Shown in pieces: positions 43,608-53,289 of a DNA stretch of 64,000 nt. Within the stretch, counting starts at the first letter, position 1. Each line of letters begins with the position of its first letter. Below the pieces are notes generated by a model that was given only the letters and a program-made list of their open reading frames with translations, searched no databases and was not told the DNA's origin. The DNA is taken from NCBI GenBank assembly GCA_017617315.1, contig JAFZWM010000013.1:34620-98619 (forward strand). Reading direction: 5' to 3'. This DNA comes from Bacteroidaceae bacterium. Lineage in GTDB: Bacteria; Bacteroidota; Bacteroidia; Bacteroidales; Bacteroidaceae. The translations under genes and the position numbers were made by a program.

Positions 43608-46600
43608 TTAGAACTCGACATTCAGACCGAATGTGAACGACTTGGCACGTGGATAAGCACCCCAGTCAAGTCCGATTGTAGGGAATTTTCCTGAATTCTG
43701 CTTACCACCCTTGTCATCGGCAGAGCTGACTTCTGGGTCGAGACCAGAGTAACCTGTGATTGTAAGCAAGTTAGAAGCCGTAACATACAAACGAAGCTTC
43801 TGCATTGCAAGATGCTTTACAAACTCCTTTGGCAACGAATAGCCAAGAGTAAGCGAGTTCAGACGCAAATATGAAGCATCCTCGAAGAATGTAGAGATTA
43901 CATAAGGGTTAAGCGTTGGCAGATAGTACTTTGAGTTTGCATTCATCTGCTTCAGTTCATCTGGGTCGGTAACCAAGTAAACATCACCCTTGTCATCAAA
44001 TTTCTGAACTTGGAAACACTCTCTGATGAAAGTGAGACGGTTTGAACCAAGAGAATACTTACTTGCCGAAAGCGAGTTCATTGCCACAGCATTGTAAACA
44101 TGTCCGCCAATAGCCCAGGCAAATGTTGCACCAAAGTCAAATCCCTTGTACTTTGCACTCAGGTTGAAACCTCCAGTATGCGCTGGAGTTATAGAGCCAA
44201 GGCTTGTTACATCATTGTCGTCTATTACGCCATCATTATTAACATCCTCAAACTTGGCAGCTCCCGGGAATGCACTCTGACCTTTCGGAACACTAAATCC
44301 GGCACCACCCTCCTTTGTCATATTGGCACCATACAATGTTGTAAACGCAAAATCACCTTCGCGCTTGCCATCCTCATTAACAGGCAGACAATACTGACCA
44401 TTGATATACTCGAAGTCATCAACAGTATAGAAGCCTACACACTTGAAACCGCGAACCGTACCAACAGGCTGACCTACGATATACTCATAGTCAAGCTGTG
44501 GAACCTGATCTGATGAGCCCCACGTTGAACCGTAAAGAGTTGTCACACCTTCCTTCAACTCATCGATATTGTTCTTGTTGTAGTTGTATGTTGCAGAAAC
44601 ATTAAAATCGAAATCCTTTGTATGGATGATATTTGCATTGATGGCAAACTCGATACCCTTGTTAGATGTCTTACCTACATTCTGATACTGGTATTTCGAA
44701 CCAGTTGTTACACTCACAGGAACAGTAATAAGAAGGTCTTTTGTTGTGTTCCAGTAAACATCGATATTACCAGTAACTCTGTTGTTAATCAGACCGAAGT
44801 CGAGACCAATGTTACGAGAGATTGTTGTCTCCCATTTCAAATCTGGATTTCCAAGCAAAGAATTGCTATATGTAAGCATCTGAACACCATCTCGCGCACT
44901 TGTTCCTGAAGTAAATGATGTCTGCCACAAAGATGAGTTGATATTATCCGAACCTGCTGTTCCGTATGACAAACGAAGCTTCAGGTTTGAAAGCCACTCG
45001 CGTGAGCCCTCAAAGAAACTCTCGTCGCCCAAACGCCATGCAACCGCAGCTGCTGGGAAGTAACCCCAACGGTTATTCTTTGTAAACTTAGACGAAGCAT
45101 CGGCACGAGCCGTAATTGTAAGCAAGTACTTATCCTTCAAGCTATAGTTCAAACGGCCAAAGAATGAAACGTTACGCTCTGGAACACCAACATTGTTCGA
45201 TGGTGCTGTTTGAGCAAGAGAAGAATCGTATGCACCGATATTAGCCCAAGCCTCATCATAATTATATGAAACAGGGTATCCCTTCAAATTTCCAGTTGAC
45301 AATGTGCTCGAAGCTGAACCACGAAGCTCGTTACCAACAAGGACTGACAAATCATGAATATCAGAAAGACTTACAGCCTGCCAGTTAAGCGTTGTTGCCG
45401 AACGATACTGCCAACCGTTTGTCTTGCTTATAGATGCAGAGATTACATCCTTACTGTTAAGCGAATATCCGTTGTTGTAGTAGCGACTCTCGCTGTTACC
45501 ACGACCGCCACCAAACTCAGTACGGAACTTCAGGCCATCAACAAGAGTCCACTCAAGACCAGCATTTGCACGGAAGTTTCTCTTCAATACAAACTGCTCT
45601 GTACCCTCATTTATCGAAACTGGGTTGTAGTCGTCGTCAACATTTTTCATACCATCGCCAAACAAAGTCTTGTCGCCAGTTCCTAAGGGTTTGTCGATTG
45701 GACGATACATATAAGCAGAAGTAATTACCGAACCTTTACTATCCTGCAAAGTCTCGTCACCCTCTGTATTTGCCTCACTATAATGGAATTCGAGGTCGAG
45801 CTTTACCTTCTCGCTAACCTTCTGATTTATCTTCAAGGCAGCAGCGAAACGCTCAAAGCCAGACTTCTTCTTCAAGCCATCCTCATCAAAATAGTTGAGG
45901 TTGAAAGCCATCTTTGTCTTCTCTGAACCTCCGGTGATTGAGATATTGTGGCTGTGCGCTCTACCATTACGCAACAAATCGTCTGTGTAGTCGTGAGCGG
46001 TCACATTGCCGTAAGCAGCAAAATTGTTTCCATAGGCAGAACCCAATCCGAAATACTTAGCCACGTTGTCACCAATACCAAGCATTGTACCGATACCCCA
46101 AGTAATACCAACATATTCCTGAGCGTTCAGAGTTTCAAGTCTCTTGGCTGCAGTCTTAGTCTGATAGTATCCGTCGTACTGAACGCGAACCTTATCACCG
46201 GTCTGTGCGCTTCGGGTTGTTACAAGAACTACACCGTTTGCACCTCGCGAACCGTAGATTGCAGTAGATGCGGCATCCTTCAATACGTCGATAGACTCAA
46301 TCTGCTCGGCAGAAAGGTCGGCAATACTTGACACAGGGAATCCGTCGACAATGTAAAGAGGCTCGTTGCTCTGTGTAATGGAACCACCTCCACGCACACG
46401 AACCTTTACAGAACCGCCCGGACGACCGTCGGTGCTCTGAACGAACACACCAGACAGTTTACCCTGCAATGCCTGCGTTACGTTTGATACTGGGTCGATA
46501 ATCTTATCGCTCGATACAGAAGAAACGGCACCGGTGATGTCACGCTTTCTCATTGTACCGTAACCGATAACAACAACCTCGTCGAGGGTCTTGTCATCCT

Positions 46601-46901
46601 CGTGAAGCATGATGGTGAAGTTAGCCATAGAACCGACCTTCACGCTCTGTGTAATGTAACCGATGTAAGAAACCTCCAGTACGTTGGCAGGCTTTACGTC
46701 GTCGAGCGTGAACTTACCATCAAAGTCAGTAATTGTACCATTGTTCGTGCCCTTCACTGATACGTTCGCACCGATAATAGGCTCGCCGCTATTATCCGTT
46801 ACAATTCCTCGCACGGTGTAACTTTGCGCAAAAACAATCAGGCAGAGCATGCTCATTACAAAAGTAAGAGCACATCTTTTAATTTGTAAATTCAAATTCA
46901 T
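43608..46901 (-). CDS. SusC/RagA family TonB-linked outer-membrane transporter
   Basis: 1097 residues. Signal peptide to about residue 25, then a carboxypeptidase-D-regulatory-like domain (YTVRGIVTDNSGEPIIGANV...), the TonB box region (LDEVVVIGYGTMRKRDITGA), the plug (VSNVTQALQGKLSGVFVQS, IESIDVLKDAASTAIYGSRG) and the 22-strand barrel ending in SFTFGLNVEF. It imports oligosaccharides across the outer membrane with TonB energy and the SusD partner. The upstream CE8 gene is only 53 bp away. Substrate is inferred to be pectin-derived from its neighbours. Confidence 0.96.
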   Translation of the reverse strand: MNLNLQIKRCALTFVMSMLCLIVFAQSYTVRGIVTDNSGEPIIGANVSVKGTNNGTITDFDGKFTLDDVKPANVLEVSYIGYITQSVKVGSMANFTIMLHEDDKTLDEVVVIGYGTMRKRDITGAVSSVSSDKIIDPVSNVTQALQGKLSGVFVQSTDGRPGGSVKVRVRGGGSITQSNEPLYIVDGFPVSSIADLSAEQIESIDVLKDAASTAIYGSRGANGVVLVTTRSAQTGDKVRVQYDGYYQTKTAAKRLETLNAQEYVGITWGIGTMLGIGDNVAKYFGLGSAYGNNFAAYGNVTAHDYTDDLLRNGRAHSHNISITGGSEKTKMAFNLNYFDEDGLKKKSGFERFAAALKINQKVSEKVKLDLEFHYSEANTEGDETLQDSKGSVITSAYMYRPIDKPLGTGDKTLFGDGMKNVDDDYNPVSINEGTEQFVLKRNFRANAGLEWTLVDGLKFRTEFGGGRGNSESRYYNNGYSLNSKDVISASISKTNGWQYRSATTLNWQAVSLSDIHDLSVLVGNELRGSASSTLSTGNLKGYPVSYNYDEAWANIGAYDSSLAQTAPSNNVGVPERNVSFFGRLNYSLKDKYLLTITARADASSKFTKNNRWGYFPAAAVAWRLGDESFFEGSREWLSNLKLRLSYGTAGSDNINSSLWQTSFTSGTSARDGVQMLTYSNSLLGNPDLKWETTISRNIGLDFGLINNRVTGNIDVYWNTTKDLLITVPVSVTTGSKYQYQNVGKTSNKGIEFAINANIIHTKDFDFNVSATYNYNKNNIDELKEGVTTLYGSTWGSSDQVPQLDYEYIVGQPVGTVRGFKCVGFYTVDDFEYINGQYCLPVNEDGKREGDFAFTTLYGANMTKEGGAGFSVPKGQSAFPGAAKFEDVNNDGVIDDNDVTSLGSITPAHTGGFNLSAKYKGFDFGATFAWAIGGHVYNAVAMNSLSASKYSLGSNRLTFIRECFQVQKFDDKGDVYLVTDPDELKQMNANSKYYLPTLNPYVISTFFEDASYLRLNSLTLGYSLPKEFVKHLAMQKLRLYVTASNLLTITGYSGLDPEVSSADDKGGKQNSGKFPTIGLDWGAYPRAKSFTFGLNVEF

Positions 46902-46954
46902 GCCTTAAATATTTATTCTATCAATTGAAAATTACTTTTTGCCTTTTTACTATT

Positions 46955-47938
46955 TTATTCAACAATCCATGATGTGTTTACCCCAAAAACACTTTCAGGT
47001 GTTATTTTCGAAGCCTCTTTCTTGCTAAGAATCTTGCTCCACTCTACTCTGTCTTTTGTCTGAGCGCCCTCGCCAGAGTTCTCAAACTCCTGATACTGAG
47101 TGTTTGTAAGTTCTGCGCCTTCCTCGGCATTGCTCCACTGTTTCCAGCCTTTCTTGCTGAGTTTGCCCGACAGCTCGCAATGCATGAAGAGCGTCTTTGC
47201 AAAGCGTCGCCACGGACGACCGAGATAGAACTCCTTTACAGAATCGTCGGCCGTAATCTTGCAGTTGTTAAAGACGTAGCCGAATTTCTGATTCTCGGGA
47301 GTTGAAGCTGCCGTAACATACGAGTTGGCAAGCTCGCGAATCTCGCAGCCCTCGAACCAAGCAATCGACGGGCCGAAGATGAAATCGGTCGTTCCCTCAA
47401 TGTAGCTGTCTTTGTAGAACACTCTTGTTCCCTCAACGCCCATATATACGGTGTCCTGATTGCCGAGCAAACGGCAGTTCAGAACCTTAATTCTGTCGCC
47501 TTCGGTATGGAGTGCAACCGCCTGTCCCACTCTGCCGGCAGTGTTGGCAACAGTCAGATTCTTAAGAGTGATATCGTTTCCCTCAATCTTTAAAGTATAG
47601 GTTCTAAACGTTCCCATTTCGGAAGTTGAACCTGTTATGAATCGCGTTGCGTGGTCGTCCCAAGTGATGATGGTCTTGTCGGCCGACTCGCCGCACAGTT
47701 CAACGTTTGTAAGCCACGATGGGATTACCAGTTTCTCGCGATAAATGCCGTTTCTGATGAAAATCACCTTGTGATATTCCATAAATGCACGGCATACTTC
47801 GATAGCCTTGGCTACCGATTTGAACTCTCCTTTTCTGTCGAGCGACACATAGAGCGTATCGGGATTATCGTACTGTCCCTTTGCGCCAGCAGTCGCGAAT
47901 GTAGTTGTAAGAATTGCCAACAGAAGCAATTTTTTCAT
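46955..47938 (-). CDS. Pectinesterase (CE8)
   Basis: About 327 residues from MKKLLLLAILTTTFATAGA, a signal peptide (a frame with eight more residues exists). The right-handed beta-helix of CE8 carries all active-site blocks: LLGNQDTVYMG (catalytic Asp after Gln), TTDFIFGPS (second Asp) and FYLGRPWRRFA (Arg, Trp). It removes methyl esters from homogalacturonan. Length and motifs are normal. In the operon it lies between the GH105 gene (74 bp) and susC, consistent with surface or periplasmic work on imported pectin fragments. Confidence 0.95.
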   Translation of the reverse strand: MKKLLLLAILTTTFATAGAKGQYDNPDTLYVSLDRKGEFKSVAKAIEVCRAFMEYHKVIFIRNGIYREKLVIPSWLTNVELCGESADKTIITWDDHATRFITGSTSEMGTFRTYTLKIEGNDITLKNLTVANTAGRVGQAVALHTEGDRIKVLNCRLLGNQDTVYMGVEGTRVFYKDSYIEGTTDFIFGPSIAWFEGCEIRELANSYVTAASTPENQKFGYVFNNCKITADDSVKEFYLGRPWRRFAKTLFMHCELSGKLSKKGWKQWSNAEEGAELTNTQYQEFENSGEGAQTKDRVEWSKILSKKEASKITPESVFGVNTSWIVE

Positions 47939-48012
47939 GGAATCAATGTAGTTTGTAATCATTTTGTATACATATTATAAATAGGTACGCACACCTGCGC
48001 ACCTATTATTAT

Positions 48013-49272
48013 TTACTTTTTACCCTTCTTGCCGCTCTTTGCGGTATTCTTTGCCGAAGCAGAACCCGACTTCTGCGCACGCATAGCGAGTCTTTCGCGC
48101 TCAATGCAGAGCGAGATGAACGGACCGACAGCCTTAGGATCGTTATCCCTTACAGCCTCCTCGATGTAATACTTGTAGTCGCCCATTCGGTAAGGACGGC
48201 CGCCAAGACCTGCAACGGCGCAGCATTTCTTAATGTTTACCAGTCCGTTAGCCTGAACATCTACGAATTCCTTCATAAAGCCATCGTATCCCTTTTCGGC
48301 AGCCTCGAGATAAGATTCATCGAGAAGTCCCTGGAACACTCCGCGGTACAAAGTATAGATGAACATTGCAGAAACAGAAGACTCGAAGTAGTTGCCCTCA
48401 TCGCCCGGACGGTCGAGAACCTGATACCACAAGCCGGTCTTTGCATCCTGCTTGTCGCGAATCTGCTTTGCCACTCTCTGGAAAATCTCGACCAGCGCGC
48501 CTCGGTTCTTAATATCCTCTGGCATCTGCTGAAGCACATCTACGAGAGCCATTGCGTACCATCCGTTTGCGCGTCCCCACGCATGGGCGCTCTGTCCGGT
48601 TGTAGGGTTAGCCCATCGCTGGGTAGCCTTCTCGTCCCACGCATGGCGGTTCCATCCGGTTACGGGGTCGTAAGTATGCTTGTCAATTATCTTAAACTGG
48701 TTTATGCACTCCTGCCACTCTCTCAGCTTACCGAAACGGCGGTTGTACTCGGCATAGAAAGGCTGTGCCATATACATTCCGTCGAGCCACATCTGGTTGG
48801 GATAAACCATCTTGTGCCAGTATCCGCCCTCGGATGTGCGGGGCTGAAAGTCGAACTGCATTCTGAACTTATCGATTGCGCGGCGATACTTGTCGTCGCC
48901 AGTCTTCCAATACATCTTGAAGAAGAGCTTTGCCGTGTTTATGCGGTCGAGGCTCAACTCGTAAGGACGGTATGTCTCAACAGTGCCGTCGTCGTGAGTC
49001 ATCTGGTCGCAGAAATCTCTGACGTATGCGTAGACCACGGTGTCGCGATACATCTCGCTAACCTCGAGGAATCCTTTCATCTCTACTCCATGACAGTAGT
49101 CCCACTTTGGCTGCTTCTGGAAATCGAGCTGCCATCCCTTTGGGCATCGGTGCATCTCGCTCTTAACCATTCTGACAGACATGGGGAGGTCTGAAGGTAC
49201 TATAACTTTATCCTGCGCAAATGCACTGGCAAAAACAAAAGCAAGTGTAATCGATAAGTATTTCCTGATCAT
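48013..49272 (-). CDS. Unsaturated rhamnogalacturonyl/glucuronyl hydrolase (GH105)
   Basis: About 419 residues from MIRKYLSITLAFVFASAFA, a signal peptide. The (alpha/alpha)6 barrel shows WDYCHGVEMKGFLEV, NQMWLDGMYMAQPFYAEY (probable catalytic Asp) and HAWGRANGWYAMAL, typical of GH105. Such enzymes remove the unsaturated uronic acid left on the non-reducing end by pectin lyases. The C-terminus is a basic Lys/Ser/Ala tail of unknown role (SGSASAKN...KKGKK). It is first in the pectin operon, with a -7 box at 49300-49307, and divergent from the hexuronate transporter gene. Confidence 0.93.
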   Translation of the reverse strand: MIRKYLSITLAFVFASAFAQDKVIVPSDLPMSVRMVKSEMHRCPKGWQLDFQKQPKWDYCHGVEMKGFLEVSEMYRDTVVYAYVRDFCDQMTHDDGTVETYRPYELSLDRINTAKLFFKMYWKTGDDKYRRAIDKFRMQFDFQPRTSEGGYWHKMVYPNQMWLDGMYMAQPFYAEYNRRFGKLREWQECINQFKIIDKHTYDPVTGWNRHAWDEKATQRWANPTTGQSAHAWGRANGWYAMALVDVLQQMPEDIKNRGALVEIFQRVAKQIRDKQDAKTGLWYQVLDRPGDEGNYFESSVSAMFIYTLYRGVFQGLLDESYLEAAEKGYDGFMKEFVDVQANGLVNIKKCCAVAGLGGRPYRMGDYKYYIEEAVRDNDPKAVGPFISLCIERERLAMRAQKSGSASAKNTAKSGKKGKK

Positions 49273-49299
49273 ATTAACATTATTAATATATTTCGTGTG

Positions 49300-49307
49300 C
49301 AAAGATA
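49300..49307 (-). promoter_or_regulatory. -7 box of the pectin operon
   Basis: TATCTTTG then C on the minus strand, 28 bp before the GH105 ATG. Confidence 0.6.
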
Positions 49308-49368
49308 CATAAATACGATTAACGGAACATGCGTTTTTTCTTTTTTTTTGGAGAATTCGCCGAAGTTC

Positions 49369-49399
49369 TTGTTTTTTTCAGTTGTTTAGTTTATCTTTG
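49369..49399 (+). promoter_or_regulatory. Promoter of the hexuronate transporter gene
   Basis: TTG (49369-49371), 20 bases, TATCTTTG (49392-49399), facing away from the pectin operon promoter. Confidence 0.65.
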
Positions 49400-49452
49400 T
49401 TCGCGATTTTCCACTATTTGCAAGATTTTGATAACTAAATAACAAAACAGAA

Positions 49453-50901
49453 ATGAGTTCTTTAAAGACAAACCAAATGAGTAATTTCCGTTGGGTTATC
49501 TGTGCCATGTTGTTTTTTGCTACTACAGTAAACTATATGGACCGTCAGGTTCTATCCCTAACTTGGAAAGATTTTATTGCGCCAGAATTTCATTGGACAG
49601 ATGAGATTTATGGTAACATCACAGCCGTATTCTCAATCTTCTATGCCGTTGCAAACCTGTTTGCAGGCAAGTTTGTAGATTGGATGGGCACAAAGAAAGG
49701 ATATTTCTGGGCAATCGTAGTATGGTCGCTCGGTGCTGTCCTTCACGCTGGCTGCGGCTGGTTTACAATGCAGTGGGAAGGCCTTAACAGCGTAGAGGCT
49801 CTCAGAGCCGTAGAGGCTGGCTCTGTGGCAGCTCTTACCATTGCCACAGTAAGCATGTATGCCTTCCTTGCATGCCGATGTGTCCTTGCACTCGGCGAGG
49901 CTGGTAACTTCCCTGCTGCAATCAAGGTTACGGCTGAATATTTCCCTAAGAAAGACCGTGCTTTCGCAACATCAATCTTTAACGCAGGTGCATCTGTTGG
50001 TGCGCTTGCAGCTCCTGCAACAATTCCGTTGCTTGCTAAGGCTATGGGCTGGGAGTTGGCATTCGTTATCATCGGTGTGCTCGGCTTTGTTTGGGCAGGT
50101 CTTTGGATTTTCATCTACGACAAGCCGACAAAGAGCAAGCATGTAAACGAGGCTGAGCTTACTTACATCAATCAGGATGAGGACAGCAACAATGCTGCAA
50201 ACAGCGACGACGAAGGTCCTGCAATAGGCTTTGCAAAGTGCTTCACATTCCGTCAGACTTGGTCGTTTGCCTTCGGTAAGTTCATGACCGACGGTGTTTG
50301 GTGGTTCTTCCTGTTCTGGGCTCCTGCTTATTTCTCTGACCAGTACGGATATACATCAGACTCTCCAACAGGTATCGCGCTTATCTTCACATTGTATGCA
50401 ATCGTAACAGTTCTTTCAATGTTCGGCGGATATCTTCCTAAGTTGTTCGTTGAGCAGAAGGGCATGAATCCTTATCAGGGTCGTATGCTTGCAATGCTTA
50501 TCTTCGCGTTCTTCCCAGTACTTGCTTTGTTTGCTCAGCCTCTCGGTGCTTATAGCGCATGGTGGCCGGCAATCATCATCGGTCTAGTTGGTGCAGGACA
50601 TCAGGCTTGGAGTGCAAACATCTTCTCTACTGTATCTGATATGTTCCCTAAGACAGCCATCGCTACTGTAACAGGTATCGGCGCAATGGCAGGCGGTCTT
50701 GGTTCATTCCTTATCAACAAGTGCTCAGGAAGTCTGTTCACTTATGCAGCAGAGCAGGGTTCGGCATTCCAGTTCCTCGGATTCGAGGGCAAGCCTGCCG
50801 GTTACATGATTATCTTCTGCGTCTGCGCCGTTGCATATCTTATCGGCTGGATTGTAATGAAGACTCTTGTTCCTAAGTACAGTCCTGTTATCGTTCGATA
50901 A
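49453..50901 (+). CDS. MFS hexuronate transporter (ExuT-like)
   Basis: 482 residues, about 12 helices. NYMDRQVLSLTWKDF near the start is the signature of the anion:cation symporter group with ExuT and related galacturonate/glucuronate carriers; GEAGNFPAAIKVTAEYFPKKDRAFA and GAGHQAWSANIFSTVSDMFP are the other two family blocks. It imports uronic acids over the inner membrane with protons, the step after GH105 in the periplasm. It is divergent from the pectin operon, shares its intergenic region and ends in a clear terminator. Confidence 0.92.
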   Translation: MSSLKTNQMSNFRWVICAMLFFATTVNYMDRQVLSLTWKDFIAPEFHWTDEIYGNITAVFSIFYAVANLFAGKFVDWMGTKKGYFWAIVVWSLGAVLHAGCGWFTMQWEGLNSVEALRAVEAGSVAALTIATVSMYAFLACRCVLALGEAGNFPAAIKVTAEYFPKKDRAFATSIFNAGASVGALAAPATIPLLAKAMGWELAFVIIGVLGFVWAGLWIFIYDKPTKSKHVNEAELTYINQDEDSNNAANSDDEGPAIGFAKCFTFRQTWSFAFGKFMTDGVWWFFLFWAPAYFSDQYGYTSDSPTGIALIFTLYAIVTVLSMFGGYLPKLFVEQKGMNPYQGRMLAMLIFAFFPVLALFAQPLGAYSAWWPAIIIGLVGAGHQAWSANIFSTVSDMFPKTAIATVTGIGAMAGGLGSFLINKCSGSLFTYAAEQGSAFQFLGFEGKPAGYMIIFCVCAVAYLIGWIVMKTLVPKYSPVIVR

Positions 50902-50927
50902 TCAGAAATAAAAAAATAACATTCACA

Positions 50928-50955
50928 AAGCCCGGGAATCTTCGTTCTCGGGCTT
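50928..50955 (+). terminator. Terminator after the hexuronate transporter gene
   Basis: Stem aagcccgggaa / ttctcgggctt, followed by CTTTT. Confidence 0.75.
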
Positions 50956-51144
50956 CTTTTGTATTCTGCGCAAAGCATTGCTTTTAAAAACTTCTGCTCT
51001 ACAACAACTTTTCAGAACATCGCTCTGTTTTTTTCAGCCTTTCTACTAAAAAACATAAAACAAAATTACTCTGTTAATATTTTTTTTGATATTTTCGTAC
51101 GGATTTTTTTGAAAGACAAATAATATAACTAAATAATTAAAACT

Positions 51145-51405
51145 ATGAACGATGATTTCATGTTAGGAGTGCAACTGATGCTTGTGGGAATGTCTACGGT
51201 GTTCCTCATCCTGTGCATTGTTATACTTCTCGGAAAGTTGCTTATTGCGGCAACGAACAAACTTCCGGCAGAGGAAGAACAGAAGAAATCGTCTGTTGCT
51301 GCCGCTCCGAGCGCAATAGACGCACAAACAAAGGCTATAATCGACGCTACAGTGGCTCAACTTACTGGCGGCAAGGGTCGTGTTTCGAAAGTTGAGAAAA
51401 TTTAA
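51145..51405 (+). CDS. oadG: OadG family sodium-pump decarboxylase gamma subunit
   Basis: 86 residues. One membrane helix (about 8-32: GVQLMLVGMSTVFLILCIVI) then a polar tail ending in a Lys-rich part, as in the OadG subunit that holds the alpha and beta subunits of the sodium-pumping decarboxylase together. The gene starts the operon with oadA (33 bp) and oadB. A possible -7 box TATTTTCG lies at 51090-51097. Confidence 0.88.
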   Translation: MNDDFMLGVQLMLVGMSTVFLILCIVILLGKLLIAATNKLPAEEEQKKSSVAAAPSAIDAQTKAIIDATVAQLTGGKGRVSKVEKI

Positions 51406-51438
51406 TTTCATAACGACAAAAAACAGAAGTTTGATAAT

Positions 51439-53286
51439 ATGGAAAAAGAAGTAAAATTCAGTTTAGTTTTCCGCGATATGTGGCAGAGTGCCGGAAAGTA
51501 CCAGCCACGAGTTGACCAGTTGGTAAAGGTTGCCCCAGCCATCATCAGAATGGGATGTTTCGACCGTGTCGAGACAAACGGCGGTGGCTTTGAGCAGGTA
51601 AACCTTCTTTACGGCGAGAACCCTAACAAGTCGGTTCGCGCTTGGACAAAGCCTTTCCACGAGGCTGGAATACAGACACACATGCTCGACCGCGCACTTA
51701 ACGGCTTGAGAATGAGCCCATGTCCTAAGGACTTGAGAAAGCTCTTCTACAAGGTCAAGAAGGCTCAGGGAACAGACATCACCCGTATCTTCTGCGGTCT
51801 TAACGATCCACGAAACGTAATTCCATCTATTAAATATGCAAAGGAAGGCGGAATGATTGCACAGGCATCTCTCTGCATCACCCACTCGCCTATCCACACC
51901 GTAGAATACTACGTTAATCTGGCAAAGACATTCATCGATGCCGGCGCAGACGAAATCTGCTTGAAGGATATGGCTGGTATCGGCCGTCCTGAGTCGCTCG
52001 GCAAGATTACAGCCGGAATCAAGGCTTACAAGAAGGACATCATCATACAGTACCACTCACACGCTGGCCCTGGCTTCAACATGGCTTCAATCCTCGAAGT
52101 CTGCAAGAACGGCTGCGACTATGTCGATACTGCCGTTGCTCCGCTTGCTTGGGGTACTGGCCATGCCGATATCATCGCCGTTCAGGAGATGCTGAAGGAT
52201 GCCGGCTTCAAGGTTAAGGAGATTAACATGGAGGCTTACATGGAGGTCCGCACACAGGTTCAGGAAATGATGGACGACTTCCTGGGCTACTACTGCCCAG
52301 ACTTGAACCGTCTGAACAACTCGCTCCTCGTTAAGCCAGGTCTGCCAGGCGGAATGATGGGCTCGCTGATGACCGACCTTGAGGAGAATCTTGCATCGCT
52401 CAACAAGTGGAAGGTTAAGCACAACCAGCCTGAACTCTCAACAGACGAGATTCTTGTCAAGCTGTTCGACGAGGTTGCATACGTCTGGCCAAAGGTTGGC
52501 TATCCTTGCCTTGTAACACCATTCAGCCAGTATGTCAAGAACCTTGCCCTGATGAACGTAATTCAGATGGAGAAGGGCAAGGAGCGCTGGAGCATGATTG
52601 CCGACAACATCTGGGATATGATTCTTGGCAAGAGCGGCAAGCTTCCGGGCGAGGTTGCTCCGGAAATCGTAGAGATGGCAAAGGCCGAAGGTCGCGAGTT
52701 CATGACTTCAGACCCTCAGGAGAACTATCCTGACGACCTTGACGAATACCGCAAGAAGATGGAGGCTAACGGATGGGAGCTCGGCGAGGACGACGAAGAG
52801 CTGTTCGAGTACTCTATGCACCCATCTCAGTACGAGGCTTACAAGAGCGGAAAGGCAAAGGCCGACTTCGAGGCCGACCTTGCAAAGCGCAAGGCTGCAA
52901 AGAACGCTCCAGCCGCAGGCGCAGCAATGCCTGAGACTATAACGGTAAGCGTGAACGGACAGAACTACAAGGTTAACATTGCATACGGCGATGCTGCTCC
53001 TGCTGCAACATCAGCCCCAGCCGCAGGCGCACCTGTTGCTGCCGGCGACGGCGAAGACATCATCGCTCCACTCGAGGGTAAGTTCTACCGCGTGAAGAAC
53101 GCTCAGGAGACTCCAAAGAACGTGGGCGACGCAGTTAAGGCTGGCGACGTGCTCTGCTACATCGAGGCAATGAAGACATACAACGCTATCCGTGCCGACT
53201 TCGACGGTGTTATCACAGCCATTCCGCTCAACTCTGGCGACAGCGTTGAGGAAGATGACGTTATAATGAAAATTAAGAGAGCATAA
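51439..53286 (+). CDS. oadA: Oxaloacetate decarboxylase alpha subunit (carboxyltransferase plus biotin domain)
   Basis: 615 residues. The N-terminal carboxyltransferase barrel (FRDMWQSAGKYQPRVDQL, ADEICLKDMAGIG with the metal-site region, and YHSHAGPGFNMAS holding two His) is like pyruvate carboxylase subunit B. The conserved central domain runs to about 470. After an Ala/Pro-rich linker comes the biotinyl domain with YIEAMKTYN; Lys in AMK carries biotin. The enzyme removes CO2 from oxaloacetate and passes it to the membrane part, which pumps sodium. The biotin motif has TYN after AMK instead of the common M-E/N. oadB follows after 3 bp. Confidence 0.93.
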   Translation: MEKEVKFSLVFRDMWQSAGKYQPRVDQLVKVAPAIIRMGCFDRVETNGGGFEQVNLLYGENPNKSVRAWTKPFHEAGIQTHMLDRALNGLRMSPCPKDLRKLFYKVKKAQGTDITRIFCGLNDPRNVIPSIKYAKEGGMIAQASLCITHSPIHTVEYYVNLAKTFIDAGADEICLKDMAGIGRPESLGKITAGIKAYKKDIIIQYHSHAGPGFNMASILEVCKNGCDYVDTAVAPLAWGTGHADIIAVQEMLKDAGFKVKEINMEAYMEVRTQVQEMMDDFLGYYCPDLNRLNNSLLVKPGLPGGMMGSLMTDLEENLASLNKWKVKHNQPELSTDEILVKLFDEVAYVWPKVGYPCLVTPFSQYVKNLALMNVIQMEKGKERWSMIADNIWDMILGKSGKLPGEVAPEIVEMAKAEGREFMTSDPQENYPDDLDEYRKKMEANGWELGEDDEELFEYSMHPSQYEAYKSGKAKADFEADLAKRKAAKNAPAAGAAMPETITVSVNGQNYKVNIAYGDAAPAATSAPAAGAPVAAGDGEDIIAPLEGKFYRVKNAQETPKNVGDAVKAGDVLCYIEAMKTYNAIRADFDGVITAIPLNSGDSVEEDDVIMKIKRA

Positions 53287-53289
53287 GGT

